Assembly (NCBI GenBank): GCA_021234155.1
Contig: JAJEKV010000225.1
Coordinates: 558,001 to 622,000, forward strand
Length of the DNA: 64,000 bases
Source: Isoetes taiwanensis
Taxonomy: Eukaryota; Streptophyta; Lycopodiopsida; Isoetales; Isoetaceae
Direction of reading: 5' to 3'
Both the position numbers and the translations under genes were made by a program. A model generated the notes under the pieces. The model saw only the letters and a program-made list of their open reading frames with translations. It searched no databases and was not told where the DNA came from. This document shows, in pieces, positions 48,560-62,039 of this stretch; positions within the stretch are counted from its first letter, which is position 1; every line of letters starts with the position of its first letter.

Positions 48560-50450
48560 AGCAGAAGCTTTGAAGCATGTCGATGCGACATGGCCTCGAC
48601 TTTGAAAAGAACCACGTAACGCGGCGTTTGGGCACCGCCACCGATGGCGAAACCCATATGGTACACAATCGACCGCATGGTCTACATGGCCAGTGATGAT
48701 AGTGAACTACAACATACCCCCATGGTTGTTGATGAAGAGTGGGCACATTATGATGACTTTATTGATACCTGGGAAGAAAAAACCAAGTAATTTAGATGTG
48801 TACCTAAGAATAATTGTGGATGAGTTACTCCTTTGTGGAACACGTATTCGTGTCCACGATGCCCATAAAATGACGTTTTTAATCTTAGAGGTATACTATT
48901 GTGGACTATGCATGACTTTCCCGGGTTTGCCGAAAGTGTTCGGGTTTAAGACATCGGGGCACTTCCCTTGCATGATATGCGCGGGAAACATTGCAGCACC
49001 GCCACTCTAAGCATCCGAAGAAAGTAGTATCTGAGGGTTTAGGGGAAGTATTTGTCGCTCCACGCACCCTTCGTAAAGAAAAGCGTGCACAATTCGGTGG
49101 CGGCAATCAGACTATACGTAACCACCAAGCGTAATTACCATACGAGAATGGGGTGAGCGTTGGGATAAGAAGGAAGAGGGGAAAACCCAAGGGGAAATCC
49201 AGAGGGGGCACTCAGAATGAGGAGGTCGTAGCCGACCTAGACAGGAGGATGAGGAATTATACAGTGGTGGCGAGGAAGCCGCGGAGGAGGAAGTCTTTAC
49301 TGCCAATATGAAAAGGAAGTCTGTTTTTTATAGACTACCATATTGGACCGACCTATTGATTCAACACCTTTTAGACCCGATGCATATCTTCAAGAACGTG
49401 GGAAACTCTTTATGGAAGCATGTATTTGGTCAAAAAGACACAACAAATGCCAGGATGGACCTTAAGGTAAGTAATACAAAGAAAGAGGCATGGATCGAGG
49501 TGAAGGGCAACCACTTCCTCCGCAAAATGGGTTATTGCTAGGGCTGACCATCGAGCTATTTATGATGATTTAAGGGCCCTTAGAACACCAACCGGTTACA
49601 TGCAATCATTCGCGAACCGCGATTCACAAGTAGTGGGAGCCGACTGGTTTAAAGTCCCATGACTGGCATAAGTTCTTGCATGTAAGCAATTGAAGTCCAC
49701 ATATATATGCACTACTATAAAATGTAACCCATAACTTATATTTGGTGTTTGGATCATGCAGTTCTTCATGCCCCTGACCTTTAGGGGAGTTTTAGACAAG
49801 GGACCATTGGAGGCAATAAGTGCCCTATCAAAAGTCATAAGGTTGTTACCCATGTTGATTTAGTGGTCCCCCGCCTATTTTATTTGTGGCTAAGTTTTTG
49901 TTTTGGGCCTCATAGGTGGATGTGTAAAAAACTATACCGAAAGGCTAAATTGAAGAGATGAAAGTGAAAATGGCAGAGGCATGTTGCTTGTTGGAGAAGG
50001 AGTTTCCTACTGAGCTTTTTTGGATGATCAAACCCATCTTTTGGTACATCTTATTGAGGAAGTGGAGCTCATGAACCGTGCACATGCCAGATGGATGTTT
50101 TTCTTGGAAAGGTTTATGAAGGTATTGAAGGATATGGTGCGCCAAAGAGCACGCCCCTGAAGGTAGTAGTATGGCGAGAGGGATGGCTTGCGAAAAGAGT
50201 CACTTTTCTATATGACAGAATATATTTCCGCCCAGACATCCGGATGCACCTCGCTTTTATGGAGTGATGAAGGGGACGAGAAGATTGTGGGGGTAGTGGC
50301 GTAAGGCAATGGTATGCGTAAGTCATTTCCGCACCGATATGATCATTAGGTTAATCAATTTCTTCTTTACAACCCGCACCAATGGCAAAATGGATTGCTC
50401 GTTATGAGAACGCAAAGGAAGAAATGGAAGAGAAGAGGCATGAATGGAGA
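48560..50450 (+). pseudogene. CACTA TNP2-like transposase, decayed
   Basis: Motifs appear in the TNP2 order: DFEKEPRNAAFGHRHRWRNP (about 48590-48660), WPVMIVNYNIPPWLLMKSG and HIMMTLLIPGKKKPSNLDVY (48680-48800), then CGLCMTFPGLPKVFGF and GHFPCMICAG (about 48900-48990). Next are FYRLPYWTDLLIQHLLDPMH plus IFKNVGNSLW (49323-49430) and LKSHDWHKFLH-like text (about 49650). The DUF4218-like C-terminal part reads MAEACCLLEKEFPTELF (about 49970), a VHMPDGC piece and EHAPEGSSMARGMACEKSHF (about 50140). Frameshifts and stops are spread throughout; introns may explain some. It would cut the CACTA ends. Confidence 0.85.
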
Positions 50451-52124
50451 CGGCACATAATAGACGAGCCCCGCACTCGATGGATATGAACCCTTGGCTG
50501 GGACAAGATGGAAAGAGAATGGGTACTACGTGCTTTGACCGATGCATATCACAAGGGGAGTATATTACAGCCTACGGAATGGGCATACGCACAAGGTGTC
50601 ATGAAAAAGGTAGTTGCAACAAATTATGTTGATGTCGAAATCGAAAGTATTTTCTTTTGATGTTAATGTATCTATTGACATTAATGGTGCTTTTGATAAA
50701 GATATATCTTACTCCTCGATATGGTGGCATGGGACCCACTATCGTGAGTTCTCTTGACATACACAGGAAGACTTGTGATCAAAGCGAGTCATGGCATCAT
50801 TCATTTATGGAGTTTCAATCAAGTGTTGCCGATCGTGAATCGCCGTGAAGCCACCCCGCGGATTGGGCGGGAGGTTAAAGACTATAATGGAGGTGGATGT
50901 TGGTGGCAATTTTAAGACCTTCAGATTCGATGTCGCATTGGTTTGACCTTCAATTAAGGGGGTCAGGCCTACAAAGAAAGTATGATAGAACAAGTGGCTT
51001 TTTTTTGCCAACTCTAGCAAGATGTACCCCGGTAGTGAGACGCTTTGTCCTTCCGCATAACCGCAGGAACAGTACACACATACACATATCCACTTCAAAA
51101 ATTTAGACCATCAATATCAATCTCACGCCCAAACTTCTTTGACCAGATTTTTTTTTTACCGATCGACAAGATCCAACATGGTGGTTTATCATACAAACTA
51201 CACCAGGGGACGCCCAATATTCCAAGGTGTTGTGCTAGAGGAGTCAATAACGCCTCAAGAGCCCTCCGCAGATCAAGGCATTCAAACTCACCTAAAACGA
51301 AAGCATCAAGAGGTTGGACCACCGCTCTCATGCAAAAGATCTTACACCGAGCAATTCCACTAAATAAATAGATGTACTTCGTGCATTTTAATACAAATGT
51401 TGGCAATGCTAACAATGACGACTCCTAGTTAGCACCTAGAGGGAGACGATCATTAAATTCTATATGTCAAATATTATGCACATCCTCGCAATCCTTCCGA
51501 TAGGCTATGTCTATTGGTCTTCGTGGTGCAATAAAACCCATTCAATTCAATTCTTTTTTCTCCCCCCCTCCCCCCTTTGGTATACATTATATCGAGGAAT
51601 AAAGAACGCCCCGAACATGGGCTCAAAGAAGCCACATAGGCTCAAGCATTGCCTCTAGACTAGAACATGCAAAGAGTCTTCAATGGTATCTTAGTTACTT
51701 CCGATTTTCTCTAACCTTAAACCAAAGGCCACCACCAAGTTAACCCCGATCATTGCTTAATTTGATGCTATCCACTAGCTTTCTTTGTGGATCGCTCTAC
51801 CTTTCAAAAAACAGATAATAATAATGGTATTTTGTAGGGTGAACAAGTCCAAATACATAGAGTGAAGCATGAGGAGCCTTCGACGCTGAACGGTAGGCGC
51901 TTGCATTTCCTTTAGGGTCTAACATGCTACCTAGGTTCAAACAAGCCTCTTAGGCTCAAGCATTGTCTAGGCTCAAACATGCCCCAAAGATCAAACATGT
52001 ACACAACAAAAATAAAAATAGTTTAAACGACGTCGCTATAACAAAATACGCCGCGATGCGATTTATTGACGCCGATGACGCATTACGCACCGACGCTTAA
52101 AACTCATTTCTTAGTTGGGTGAAC
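50451..52124. other. CACTA interior after the transposase
   Basis: Short plus-strand open stretches (50657-50848, 51045-51371) may be the tail of the transposase reading or another protein. No motif is decisive. 51840-52030 has repeated GGCTCAAACATGC-type phrases. Confidence 0.35.
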
Positions 52125-55100
52125 ATGAGTGGTCTTCTGGTCACGTAACTTGGTCCCTAGGGCAACGCCGCCGCTCCGAGTCCATTGGCGAGTCAAATCG
52201 CCATTCCTGAGAGGGGAGGTCGCCTGGTCCGCCCCCGTGGCCTTGGGGAGAGAAAATTCGGGGCAAGCAGCCGGGATTTTAGGGTCCGCGGCCCGCCAAC
52301 ACCCCCACTCCACGCCAAGTCACGCCGCAAGGTCCCCGCCCCCGACCGACATGAGAGGGCCTCCAAAACGTAAACCCCGCGGGCTGCCGTGTTCTAGAAC
52401 GGTTTGCGTTTTGGGGCCGGAGACTTGGTCTCGCTGCACTTGGGACCCGGCCGAGAAGCCAAAAATGGAGAATACGGAGCAAGGGGAATTGACGGGAGCA
52501 GTAGTTTGGGCCCCCGTCCTCCTCCCGCGTGGCAAGTAGAAGTCTGGGGGGCTTTGGAGTGGCAAGACATTCATAAATTGCAATTAATGCATTGTACCTA
52601 AAAATAAATTCTGATTTTTTGCCACCGAATCCTAATCCATTTCCAAAGACACAGCCCAATTTTCAAATTTTCGAGAAGGTCTAGGTCAAAGGGTTAGATT
52701 AGAACGGTCGGGCAGCCCGCTGTATAAACCGAGCCGGCACCCTTCCCCAAGTCAAACGAGGCCAGGACCTTGGTGGATCCCTCACAAGAGGGGAGAGTCC
52801 AGGACCCCAAGAGGCTGGATCCAAAGTTCCCGAGGCAGCCCTTCCTCGGCAGCGCTCCGGGGTGCACGCTAAGGACCACCCTCCCGGAGCCCCCGCCCCT
52901 ATCCGACCGTTGATCCTCCGCTCAGGGCCCTCTTCGAAGGCCCAAAGATTCCAGACGGTCCCGAGAACTTGTCAAACCGCGGGGCCCCGGAGGTCGGCCT
53001 TGTAGAAACCGGGCAGTTGTCTTGTCGCTCGGGCACCGGGAGGCCCGGAATGGCAAATCGACCGCCAAATCGGGTCCGGAATGCTGTAAATTACCCTTTG
53101 GGAGCAAGTTATAAGGTCGGTTTTGCAAAAGATAGAAACACTCACGCCCTCCACAACAAGATCCCGCATCCACATCCTAGGCCAATTGACTACGAAAGTG
53201 TGATGGAAGTGAGCTACTTTGGCTTCTTGAGGTCGGGTGGTCTTCGCCACGGAACTTGGTCCCCGTGGCAACGCCGACGCTCTCGAGTCCATTGGCAGAG
53301 TCAAGTTGCGATTCCCGAGAGGGGAGGTCGCCTGGCCCGGCCCCTCGGGCCTTGGGGATGGAAATTCGCAAGCAACCGGGATTTTAGGGTCCGCGGCTCT
53401 GGCGCCAACACCCCCACTCCACGTCAAGTCACGCAAGCAAGGTCCCACGAACTGACAAGGAGAGGGCCTCCAAAACGAAACCCGCGGGGCTGCCGTGTTC
53501 TAGAAGGGTTTGCGTTTTGGGGTGAGACTTGGTCTGTTGCACTTGCACTTGGGACGCTGGCCGGTAGTTTCGTGAATACGGAGCAAGGGGAATTGACGAG
53601 CGGAGTTTGGGCCTGTCCTCCTCCCGATGTGGCAAGTAGAAGTCGGGGCGCTTTTGCAAATGGCAAGACATTCATAAATTAATTAATGCATTGTACTAAA
53701 ATAAATTCTGATTTTTTGCCACCTGGAATCCTAATCCATTTCCAGCACACAACCCAATTTTCAAATTTTCGGAGAAGGTCTAGGTCAAAGGGTTAAGATA
53801 GAACGGTGGGGGCAGCCCGCTGGTGGCAACCGAGCCGCACCCTTCCCCAAGTCAAACGAGGCCGGGACCTGGGGATCCCTCACAAGAGGGGAGAGTCCGG
53901 ACCCAAGAGGCGGGGATCAAAAAGTTCCCGAGGCAGCCCTTCTGGCAGCCCGGGGGCTGCTGACGCTAATGACCACCCTCCGAGCCCGTTCCCTATCCCA
54001 CCGTTGGATCCTCCGCCTCAGGGGCCCTCTTTGGGGAAGGCCCAAAAGATTCCAGATCGGCCCAGGAGAACTTGTCAAACCGCTGGCTTTCGAGGCGCCC
54101 CGAGGTCGGCCTTGTAGAGACCATTGGGCAGTTGTCTTGTCGCTCGGGCACTTGGGGGAGGCGGGGATTTAGGTCGAATGGCAAATCGACTCGCCAAATC
54201 GGCCCCGAATGGCTAAAATTACCCTAGGGAGCAAGTTACAAGGTCGGTTTTGCAAAAGAGAGAAACACTCACCTTCCACGACAAAGATCCCGTATTTTAA
54301 AATAAATTCTGATCCACATCCTAGGCCAATTGACTACGAGAAGGTCTAGGTGTGATGGAAGCGGGGGAGCTACTTTGGCGCTTCTTGAGGAGGTCAAGAG
54401 GGGTGGTCTTCTCGCCACGGGAACTTGGTCCCTGTGGCAACGCCGACGCTCGAGTCCATTGGCAGAGTCAAGTCGCCGATTCTCGAGAGGGAGTCGCCTG
54501 GCCGGCCCCTGTGGCCTTGGGGAGGGAAATTGGCGCGCTTCCCGGGATTTTTAGGGTCCGGTACAAGGCCTCAAGGCCAACATCCCCCCACTCCACGCCA
54601 AGTCACTTCGCGCGAAGGTCCCGCCAAACTGCAGAGAGTCGCCAAGGAGAGGGCCTCCAAAACGAAACCCCGTGGGTTGCCGTGTTCTAGAAGGGTTTGC
54701 GTTTTGGGGCCGAGACTTGGTCTGTTGCACTTGAGACCTGGGCGAGAGCATTTCTGCAGCCGAATAATGGAGCAAGGGGAACCGACGAGCGGAGTTTGGG
54801 CCTGTCCTCCTCCCGATGTGGCAAGTAGAAGTCGGGGCTTTTGCGATGGCAAGACATTCATAAATTCCGCAATTAATGCATTGTACGAAAAATAAATTCT
54901 GATTTTGCCAGCTGGAATCCTAATCCATTTCCAAGCACACAGCCCAATTTTTGAAATTTTTAGGAGAAGGTCTAGGTCAAAGGGTTAGCATTAGAACGGT
55001 GGGGGCAGCGGATTGCAGGGCAACCGAGCTGGCACCCTTCCCAAGTCAAACGAGGCCAGGACCTTGCGGTGGGGATCCCTCACAAGAGGGAGAGTCCAGG

Positions 55101-58100
55101 ACCCCAAGAGGCGGGATCCAAAAAGTTCCCGAGGCAGCCCTTCCCGGCAGCGCCCCTGGGTTTGCACGCTTAATGACCACCCTCCCGAGCCCGGGTTCCC
55201 CTATCCGATCGCTGGATCCTCCGCTCGGGGGCCCCTCTTCGAAGGCCCAAAAGATTCCAGACGGTCCGAGAACTTGTCAAACCGCTGGGCGCCCCGAGGT
55301 CGGCCTTTGTAGAGACCGCAGTTGTCTTGTCGCTCGGGCACCGAGGCTCCTAATGGCAAATCGACTTCGCCAAATCGTCCAGGAATGGCTAAATTACCCT
55401 AGGAGCAAGTTACAAGGTCGGTTTTGCAAAAGAGAGAAACACTCACGCCCTCCACGACAAGATCCCGCATCCACATCCTAGGCCAATTGACTACGAAAGT
55501 GTGATGGAAGTGAGCTACTTTGGCTTCTATTGAGGTCGGGTGGTCTTCTGGCCACCGGAACTTACTCCCGTGGCAACGCCGACGCTCGAGTCCATTGGCA
55601 GAGTCAAGTCGCGATTCGAGAGGGAGGTCGCCCGCCCGGGCCCGGTGGCCTTGGGGAGAGGAAATTCGGGCAAAGCTTCCGGGGATTTTAGGGTCCGCGG
55701 CTCAAGGCGCCAACACCCCCCACTCCACGCCAAGTCGCGTCAAGGTCGCCGGACCGACAAGGAGAGGGCCTCCGAAACGTAAACCCTGTGGGTTGCCAGG
55801 TTCTAGAAGGGTTTGTGTTTTGGGGGCCGAGACTTGGTCTGTTGCACTTGGGACTGGCCGAAGCCGCAGCGAGAATACGGAGCAAGGGAACTGACGGAGC
55901 GAGTTTGGGCCTGTCCTCCTCCCCGATGTGACAAGTAGAAGTGATGGGGGGCACTTTTGCAATGGCAAGACATTCATAAATTCGCAATTAATGCATTGTC
56001 TAAAAAATAAATTCTGATTTTTTGCCACTGGAATCCTAATCCATTTCCAAAGACACAGCCCAATTTTCAAATTTTGGAGAAGGTCTAGGTCAAAGGGTTA
56101 GCATTAGAACGGGGGGGCAGCCCGCTGCGGCAACCGAAAGCCGCACCCTTCCCCAAGTCAAACGAGGCCAGGACCTTGCAGGGATCCCTCACAAGAGGGG
56201 AGAGTCCGACCCCAAGAGGCGGATCCAAAAGTTCCCGAGGCAGCCCTTTCCCCGGCAGCGGCCCCCTGGGCCGACGCTTAATGACCACCCTCCCGAGCCC
56301 GGTTCCCCTATCCCACCGTTGATCCTCCGCTCAGGGGCCCCTCTTCGAAGGCCCAAAAGATTCCGTGATCGGTCCGAGAACTTGTCAAACCGCTGGGCGC
56401 CCCCGAGGTCGGCCTTGTAGAGACCGCGATGTCTTGTCGCTCGGCACCGGGAGGTTCGGGAATGGCAAATCGACCGCCAAATCGTCCGGAATGGCGAAAT
56501 TACCCTAGGGAGCAAGTTACAAGGTCGGTTTTGCAAAGAGAGAAACACTCACGCCTCCATGACAAGATCCCGCATCCACATCCTAGGCCAATTGACTACG
56601 AGTGTGATGGAAGTGAGCTACTTTGGCGCTTCTTGGAGGTCGGGTGGTCTTCTGGCCACAGAACTTGGTCCCCAGGGCAATGTCGACGTTCTGAGTCCAT
56701 TGGCGAGTCAAGTCGCTGACCCCGAGAGAGGGAGGTCGGTGGCCCGGCCCCGGGGCCTTGGGGAGAGCAAATTCGGGCAAGCAGCGGCCGGGGGATTTTT
56801 AGGGTCCGTGCTCAAGCGCCAACACCCCCACTCCACGCGTCAGTCGCGCAAGGTCCCGCCCGACTCGACAGGAGAGGGCCTCCAAAACGAAAACCCCGTG
56901 GGTTGCCGTGTTCTAGAAGGGTTTGCGTTTTGGGGCCGAGACTTGGTCCGTTGCACTTGGGACCTGGCCGAGAAGCTGCAGCCGAGAATACGGAGCAAGG
57001 GGAACTGACGGAGCGGAGTTTGGGCCTGTCCTCCTCCCGATGTGGCAAGTAGAAGTCGGGGGGGCGCTGGCAAGACATTCATAAATTCGCAATTAATGCA
57101 TTGTATTTAAAAATAAATTCTGATTTTTGCCAATGGAATCCTAATCCATTTCCAGCACGACCCAATTTTTGAAATTTTCGGAGAAGGTCTAGGTCAAAGG
57201 GTTAGCATTAGAACGGGTCGGGCAGCCCGCTGGTGGCAACCGAAATGGCACCCTTCCCAAGTCAAACGAGGCCAGACCTTGCGGGGGATCCCTCACAAGA
57301 GGGGAGAGTCAGGACCCCAAGAGGCTGGGATCCAAAAGTTCCCGAGGCAGCCCTTCCTCGGCAGCTCTGGGGGCGGGTGACGCTAATGACCACCCTCCCG
57401 AGCCCGGTTCCCCTATCCGACCGTTGATCCTCCGCTCGTGGGCCCTCTTCGAAGGCCCAAAAGATTCCAGATCGGTCCGGGAGAACTTGTCAAACCGGGG
57501 GCCCCGAGGTCGGGCCTTGTAGAGACCGCCGGTTGTCTTGTCGCTCGGCACGGGGAGGCTCCGGAATGGCAAATCGACCTCGCCAAATCGTCAGGAATGG
57601 CGAAATTACCCTAGGGAGCAAGTTACAAGGTCGGTTTTGCAAAAAGAGAGAAACACTCACGCCTCCACGACAAGATCCCGCGATCCACATCCTAGGCCAA
57701 TTGACTACGAGTGTGATGGAAGTGAGCTACTTTGGCGCTTCTTGGAGGTCGGGTGGTCTTCTCGCCACGGAACTTGGTCCCTGTGGCAACGCCGACGCTC
57801 TCGAGTCCATCGGGCAGAGTCAAGTCGCGAGCCCGAGAGGGGAGGTCGCCTGGTCCGGCCCCCTCGTGGCCTTGGGGAGAGGAAATAAACCGTGGGCAAG
57901 CAGCTCCGGGATTTTAGGGTCCGCGGTTTCCAAGGGCCAACACCCCCCACTCCATCGCTGTCACGGCGCAAGGTCCCGCCCGGACCGACAAGGAGAGGGC
58001 TCCAAAACGCAGAAACCCCGTGGGCTGCCGTGTTCTAGAAGGGCCCAATTTTGCGTTTTGGGGGCCTAGACTTGGTCTGTTGCACTTGGGACGGGCTGGC

Positions 58101-58290
58101 CGAAGCTGCAGCGGAGAATTCTGGAGCAAGGGGAACCGGACGGAGCGGAGTTTTGGGCCTGCCCTCCTTCGATGTGGCAAGTAGAAGTCGGGGGCTTTTG
58201 CTGGCAAGACATTCATAAATTCGCAATTAATGCATTGTACTAAAATAAATTCTGATTTTTGCCATTTGGAATCCTAATCCATTTCCAAAG
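52125..58290 (+). repeat. tandem array of ~1.1-kb units, about 5.5 copies
   Basis: The anchor GTGGTCTTCT recurs at 52129, 53237, 54403, 55540, 56644 and 57753 (spacings 1108, 1166, 1137, 1104, 1109). Each unit has the same order of blocks: CGAGTCCATTGGCAGAGTCA, GGTTTGCGTTTTGGGGCCGA, GCAAGACATTCATAAATT, AATCCTAATCCATTTCCA, AGGTCTAGGTCAAAGGGTTA and AGCAAGTTACAAGGTCGG. Units differ by many short indels, so ORFs here are not conserved and I treat it as non-coding. The last copy stops at CCATTTCCAAAGACATAA. The array is GC-rich compared with its surroundings. Confidence 0.95.
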
Positions 58291-58980
58291 ACATAACTCC
58301 CTTTACAAATGTGTGGGTGGCTATTGGTGATTGGGACACGGCCTCCGCTTTTTTTTGCAAGGAGCTTAATGCCCAAATTGAAGAGCCGTTATACACTACA
58401 AGATGGAATCCGCGAGCGATATCCTTGGTAGGAGAAGAGAGTTTTTACATCATCATCGGATGACCAAGCATCATGGGGCATGAGATATGGACATATATTC
58501 CCCGGGCTACATTTACGAGATGCTCCTTGATTTTGTCCGGGCAATGCGGCTTATGGGGGTTGTGTGTTGAGATAAACCCAACCGAACCGATACTCTAGCA
58601 CATTGGACATCATCCAACATATGAAGGTCCAAATGATGATGGATAGAGAGCTGGTGCACATGGATCGCCCATCTATTGCTCAGTGGCGTCGTCGATGTGT
58701 TCAAAATGCCAAATAGGCTTTCTTCCGATATAGTTGTGAGAGAGAGACGACATATGAAGTGTGGTGATCCACTTGAGATGGCTAAGCTCTTGTTAAATGC
58801 TTGCAAGAAGTGATTAATATAATTTTGTCTTCCTATTTGAGGCTTGTTGCAACCAATAAATGTTTTTAGTCAAAATTACTAATGAAAAAGTAATTTATTA
58901 ATCAAAAAAAATTATTATTAATGGTAAATAAATTATTAATCATAACTTGTAGATAAAGTGTCGCTCATAGACGTCAAACC
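58291..58980 (+). other. unassigned coding-like stretch after the array
   Basis: The plus-strand reading near 58310-58420 (VWVAIGDWDTASAFF then LYTTRWNPRAISLVG) looks protein-like in shifting frames. It is followed by AT-rich DNA from 58810. It may be an exon of a CACTA gene; no family is recognised. Confidence 0.35.
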
Positions 58981-59190
58981 CTAGGTTTTGTGCTACATCA
59001 TCAAACCCTAGATTGTAAAATGCCATGTGGCACAATCTAGGGTTTGATGATGTGGCACACGCAAGCTAGGGTTTGATGACATGGCACTTACTATGATGTG
59101 GCAATAGGAAGTCGCGACGTGACACAACCTAGGGTTTGATGATGTGCCACACGCAACGTGGGGTTTCATGATGTGGCACTAAAATGCCAA
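58981..59190 (+). repeat. foldback and CTAGGGTTTGATGATGTGGCAC repeats
   Basis: 58990-59016 and 59032-59058 are 27-bp inverted arms matching at 26 positions, with a 15-bp loop. The arm sequence (CTAGGGTTTGATGATGTG) then recurs as direct copies at about 59067, 59129 and, altered, 59158. Confidence 0.9.
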
Positions 59191-59640
59191 TGGGATAATT
59201 TAGGGTTGATTGTATGACATGATACATGGCGATAATATGGCAACCTAGAGTTCGATATACACCCCATACATATATCTGAGATACTTTTCTAATATAAATA
59301 AGAAGATAAGAATATAAATTTAGGTATTTATTCAAAGACACTTGTTCAAAGCTTTTCTCTCGCTAATTCGTTATGTTCAAATTAATATATATAGTCATGG
59401 CGGAGGCTCAATTCTTAGCGGTTTTTCCTCATTGTGGCCTCTTTCGCGATGCAATATTCATGGCATTATCGTCTCCCCCCTCCTCCCGGTCAAGGCGGGT
59501 CAAGACTGATAAATAAGTCCTTAGGGGCTCATTAGTGGCACATTTCGAACCATAAAAATACTATTTTTCATCTCTATGGTTTGTAAGTATCATTCTATTA
59601 TTGCAACCAATATCATTCATGGTTATCAAATGTTTCTCTC
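59191..59640. other. no gene seen
   Basis: AT-rich sequence with a short pyrimidine-rich stretch (59470-59500). Nothing else is supported. Confidence 0.5.
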
Positions 59641-61760
59641 ACAATTTCTTTTGATCTAGGTGTGCTCTTTTTTTCGTGATGAATAGAGGTAATCGCAATC
59701 GTACGGAGAATGAGCAAGACGAAGGTAAGTATTTATATAGTTTTTATTATACGCTTTACCCTCTAATTAGGTATGTGAGTTTATGCATGGAGTTTTAATT
59801 TGTTGTGTAGAGGAAAGGGACGAGTTTAGAGAAAATAGGAGGAGGACTCCACGGCAGGTAGGGGCAATCGTCGTCGATGGTCCTCAAGGCGTAACCTCCA
59901 CCTATCACTACACCCGCCAGGTTTGGGTATTAAGATAGCTTTTTATAAAATAATAAATAAATGAATTGTTTTTGCATGATATTTTTAGTTCCTGCAGTAG
60001 CCAGCCCCTTCCTCATAAACATGTCTCCCGTAGAGAGACCAAATTGCGCATATTTTGCCTCTTTGACACCAACGCCGGTTTAGGCGACCTCAGCTCCTAT
60101 TCCCCAACGACATAGTGTTGATTATCGGCCTCCACGTTCTCGCGAGAATATTGAGAATGCTAGACGTAGTATGGACTCCCGTTCTAGGCAAGAGACGGGA
60201 ACAGATTTTTCTAATGCAAGGAACTTGGAGGAAGATTTCAACAGTAAAATATATCCACCACGCACATTACCAAACATTTCTTTGGTTGCGGCATGTTAAA
60301 GATGCTCATTCTCTCATTACTTCCCAGGTCAAGAAGTAGTGGAGCATGAGACTCACAACGTTCAAGATCGCGGCGATCATCATCACGGGGTTCGGGGATC
60401 CAGAAGAACATGGTCGCCGCTCGACTTGAGGGGGAAGGATCCCGACGACGCCCACGTGTCATCGAAGAAGAAGCGTCCATTTCGCTTTGTTTTAGACACG
60501 TAAGTGCTGGGTGATTTGGCCCCGAATATACCCGACTATCATATTAATAATAATTTTTGATGTAAGTTATGTGAACATATTATTTAAGATATCAACCTTA
60601 AATATTAGTACTTTGTCATCTAAATTTGTTGTTTTGTTCATTCTCTTCACTTAGAATACATTGTAAAGTGCTCAAAAGGTTCTTAATCGGGCCGGGGATA
60701 TGTATATTGACTGGTAGACATAAACATGCTTTTATATACCCACCATTTATGCTTCAGGGGACGCTCTTCCTAAGAAGGATGATGAGGGAAGTGTCTTTTA
60801 TACTACAATCGAGGGACGCCGGTCACAAATAATATCTCGTTTATGGCCTCCCCGCGGTGTAGGGAGTGGCCTGGCGCTTTATGACCAACGCGAAATAGAG
60901 AGCGTAAAAATAAAATGAAACAGAGTTTCCCAGAGATAGAAAAAGCAAAGGCGTTTAACTGGAAGAAGCTCACTTCGATGATGGGCGAGCTTATACGAAA
61001 AAGGAGGTACATGACCTAGTCATAGTCTTGTTTTTATTATTTTGATATGGCGTTGATCTATCGATTTATATCAAAGGCACCATGTGGTCAAGGAACCAAG
61101 CAGACTTGCGAAAAAGAAGGAGGCGATTGGTCAAAAGTCCCTAAACCACTTAATTCCACAAGGAAGATATCAAGGTATTTCTTATTTTTTTTGTCATTCG
61201 TTCACTTTAACTTGTGATAATGTTGTGTGCCTTGCAATCGATTGCATTCGAGCGTGCAAAGGATCCGTAAGGCAAACATAGAGCTCCGGACCGACAAAGC
61301 AACTAAAAGTGAGCGCCATGGCGCGTCTCATTTGGGCTCCGGCGGTCGAAAAGGGTTTTTCCATAGATTCGTAAGAGCTATATTAGTTCACATTAATTTT
61401 AATAAGAACTTTAAATGTCACTAGCTAATACTCGTTATATTGTCATAGGAACATCTATACGGGTTTGCCCCTAACAAGCAAAGGTACAAGTAGCCACTTT
61501 AACGCGGAGTCGCTTTTGTTTATCTGTAACAGATTATACGACGAGGGAACTCTCCCAATTGGCGGGGAATGCGGGGTGCGTTGTAGAAAATTATTATAAT
61601 TCTATGAACTACATTAACGCCATATTCTTTTGGTTTTATAGGAAGCGATGGGCGGATAATGAATGAAGGTCTAGAGCATGACATGGGGCTCGGGCCGGCG
61701 AGGGATCTCGCAAACGCCGATGGAGAGCCATCCAATCGCGAACCGCATCAGTAAGTCGCC
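59641..61760 (+). pseudogene. possible second CACTA gene (Transposase_24/TNPA-like), very degraded
   Basis: A candidate gene starts at ATG 59681 (MNRGNRNRTENEQDEG) and has GT-donor-like breaks (DEG|GTAAGT at 59725). Later readable pieces are FPEIEKAKAFNWKKLTSMMG (about 60930), KEPSRLAKKKEAIGQKSL (61084-61150), RASHLGSGGRKGF (about 61325) and GRIMNEGLEHDMGLGPARDL (about 61645). The order of a basic region, an 'SHxxGS' phrase and a charged tail recalls plant Ptta/En/Spm second-gene proteins, but the match is weak. A position near the 3' end fits that role. Confidence 0.4.
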
Positions 61761-62039
61761 CTCTAACTACGTGATTCTCGGATGACTACTCCACTTTGAA
61801 TCTGAGAGAGAGTAGCTCTAGGCTAAAAGGGTGGATACTCCTCTTAACGAGTCTTTTGTGATTATTTAAAAATATAAATACAATTCACTTTTGTGATTAT
61901 TTAAAAATATAAATATAAAAATAATTTTGTGACTATTTAAAAATATGAATATAAAAACACTTTTGTGATTATTTAAAAATATTTTTATATAAATATATTT
62001 TTTATTTTTTTTAATTTATTTTTATTTTTTTTTATTTTT
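61761..62039. other. AT-rich repeats inside the CACTA right end
   Basis: TTTTGTGATTATTTAAAAAT ATAAATA-type units recur four times (about 61853-61985), followed by a T-rich run. No gene is visible. Confidence 0.7.

Noticed and set aside
52129-58226. ORFs of 100-240 codons in the tandem array
   Set aside because: Each unit shifts frame through indels, no frame is conserved across units and no domain is visible.
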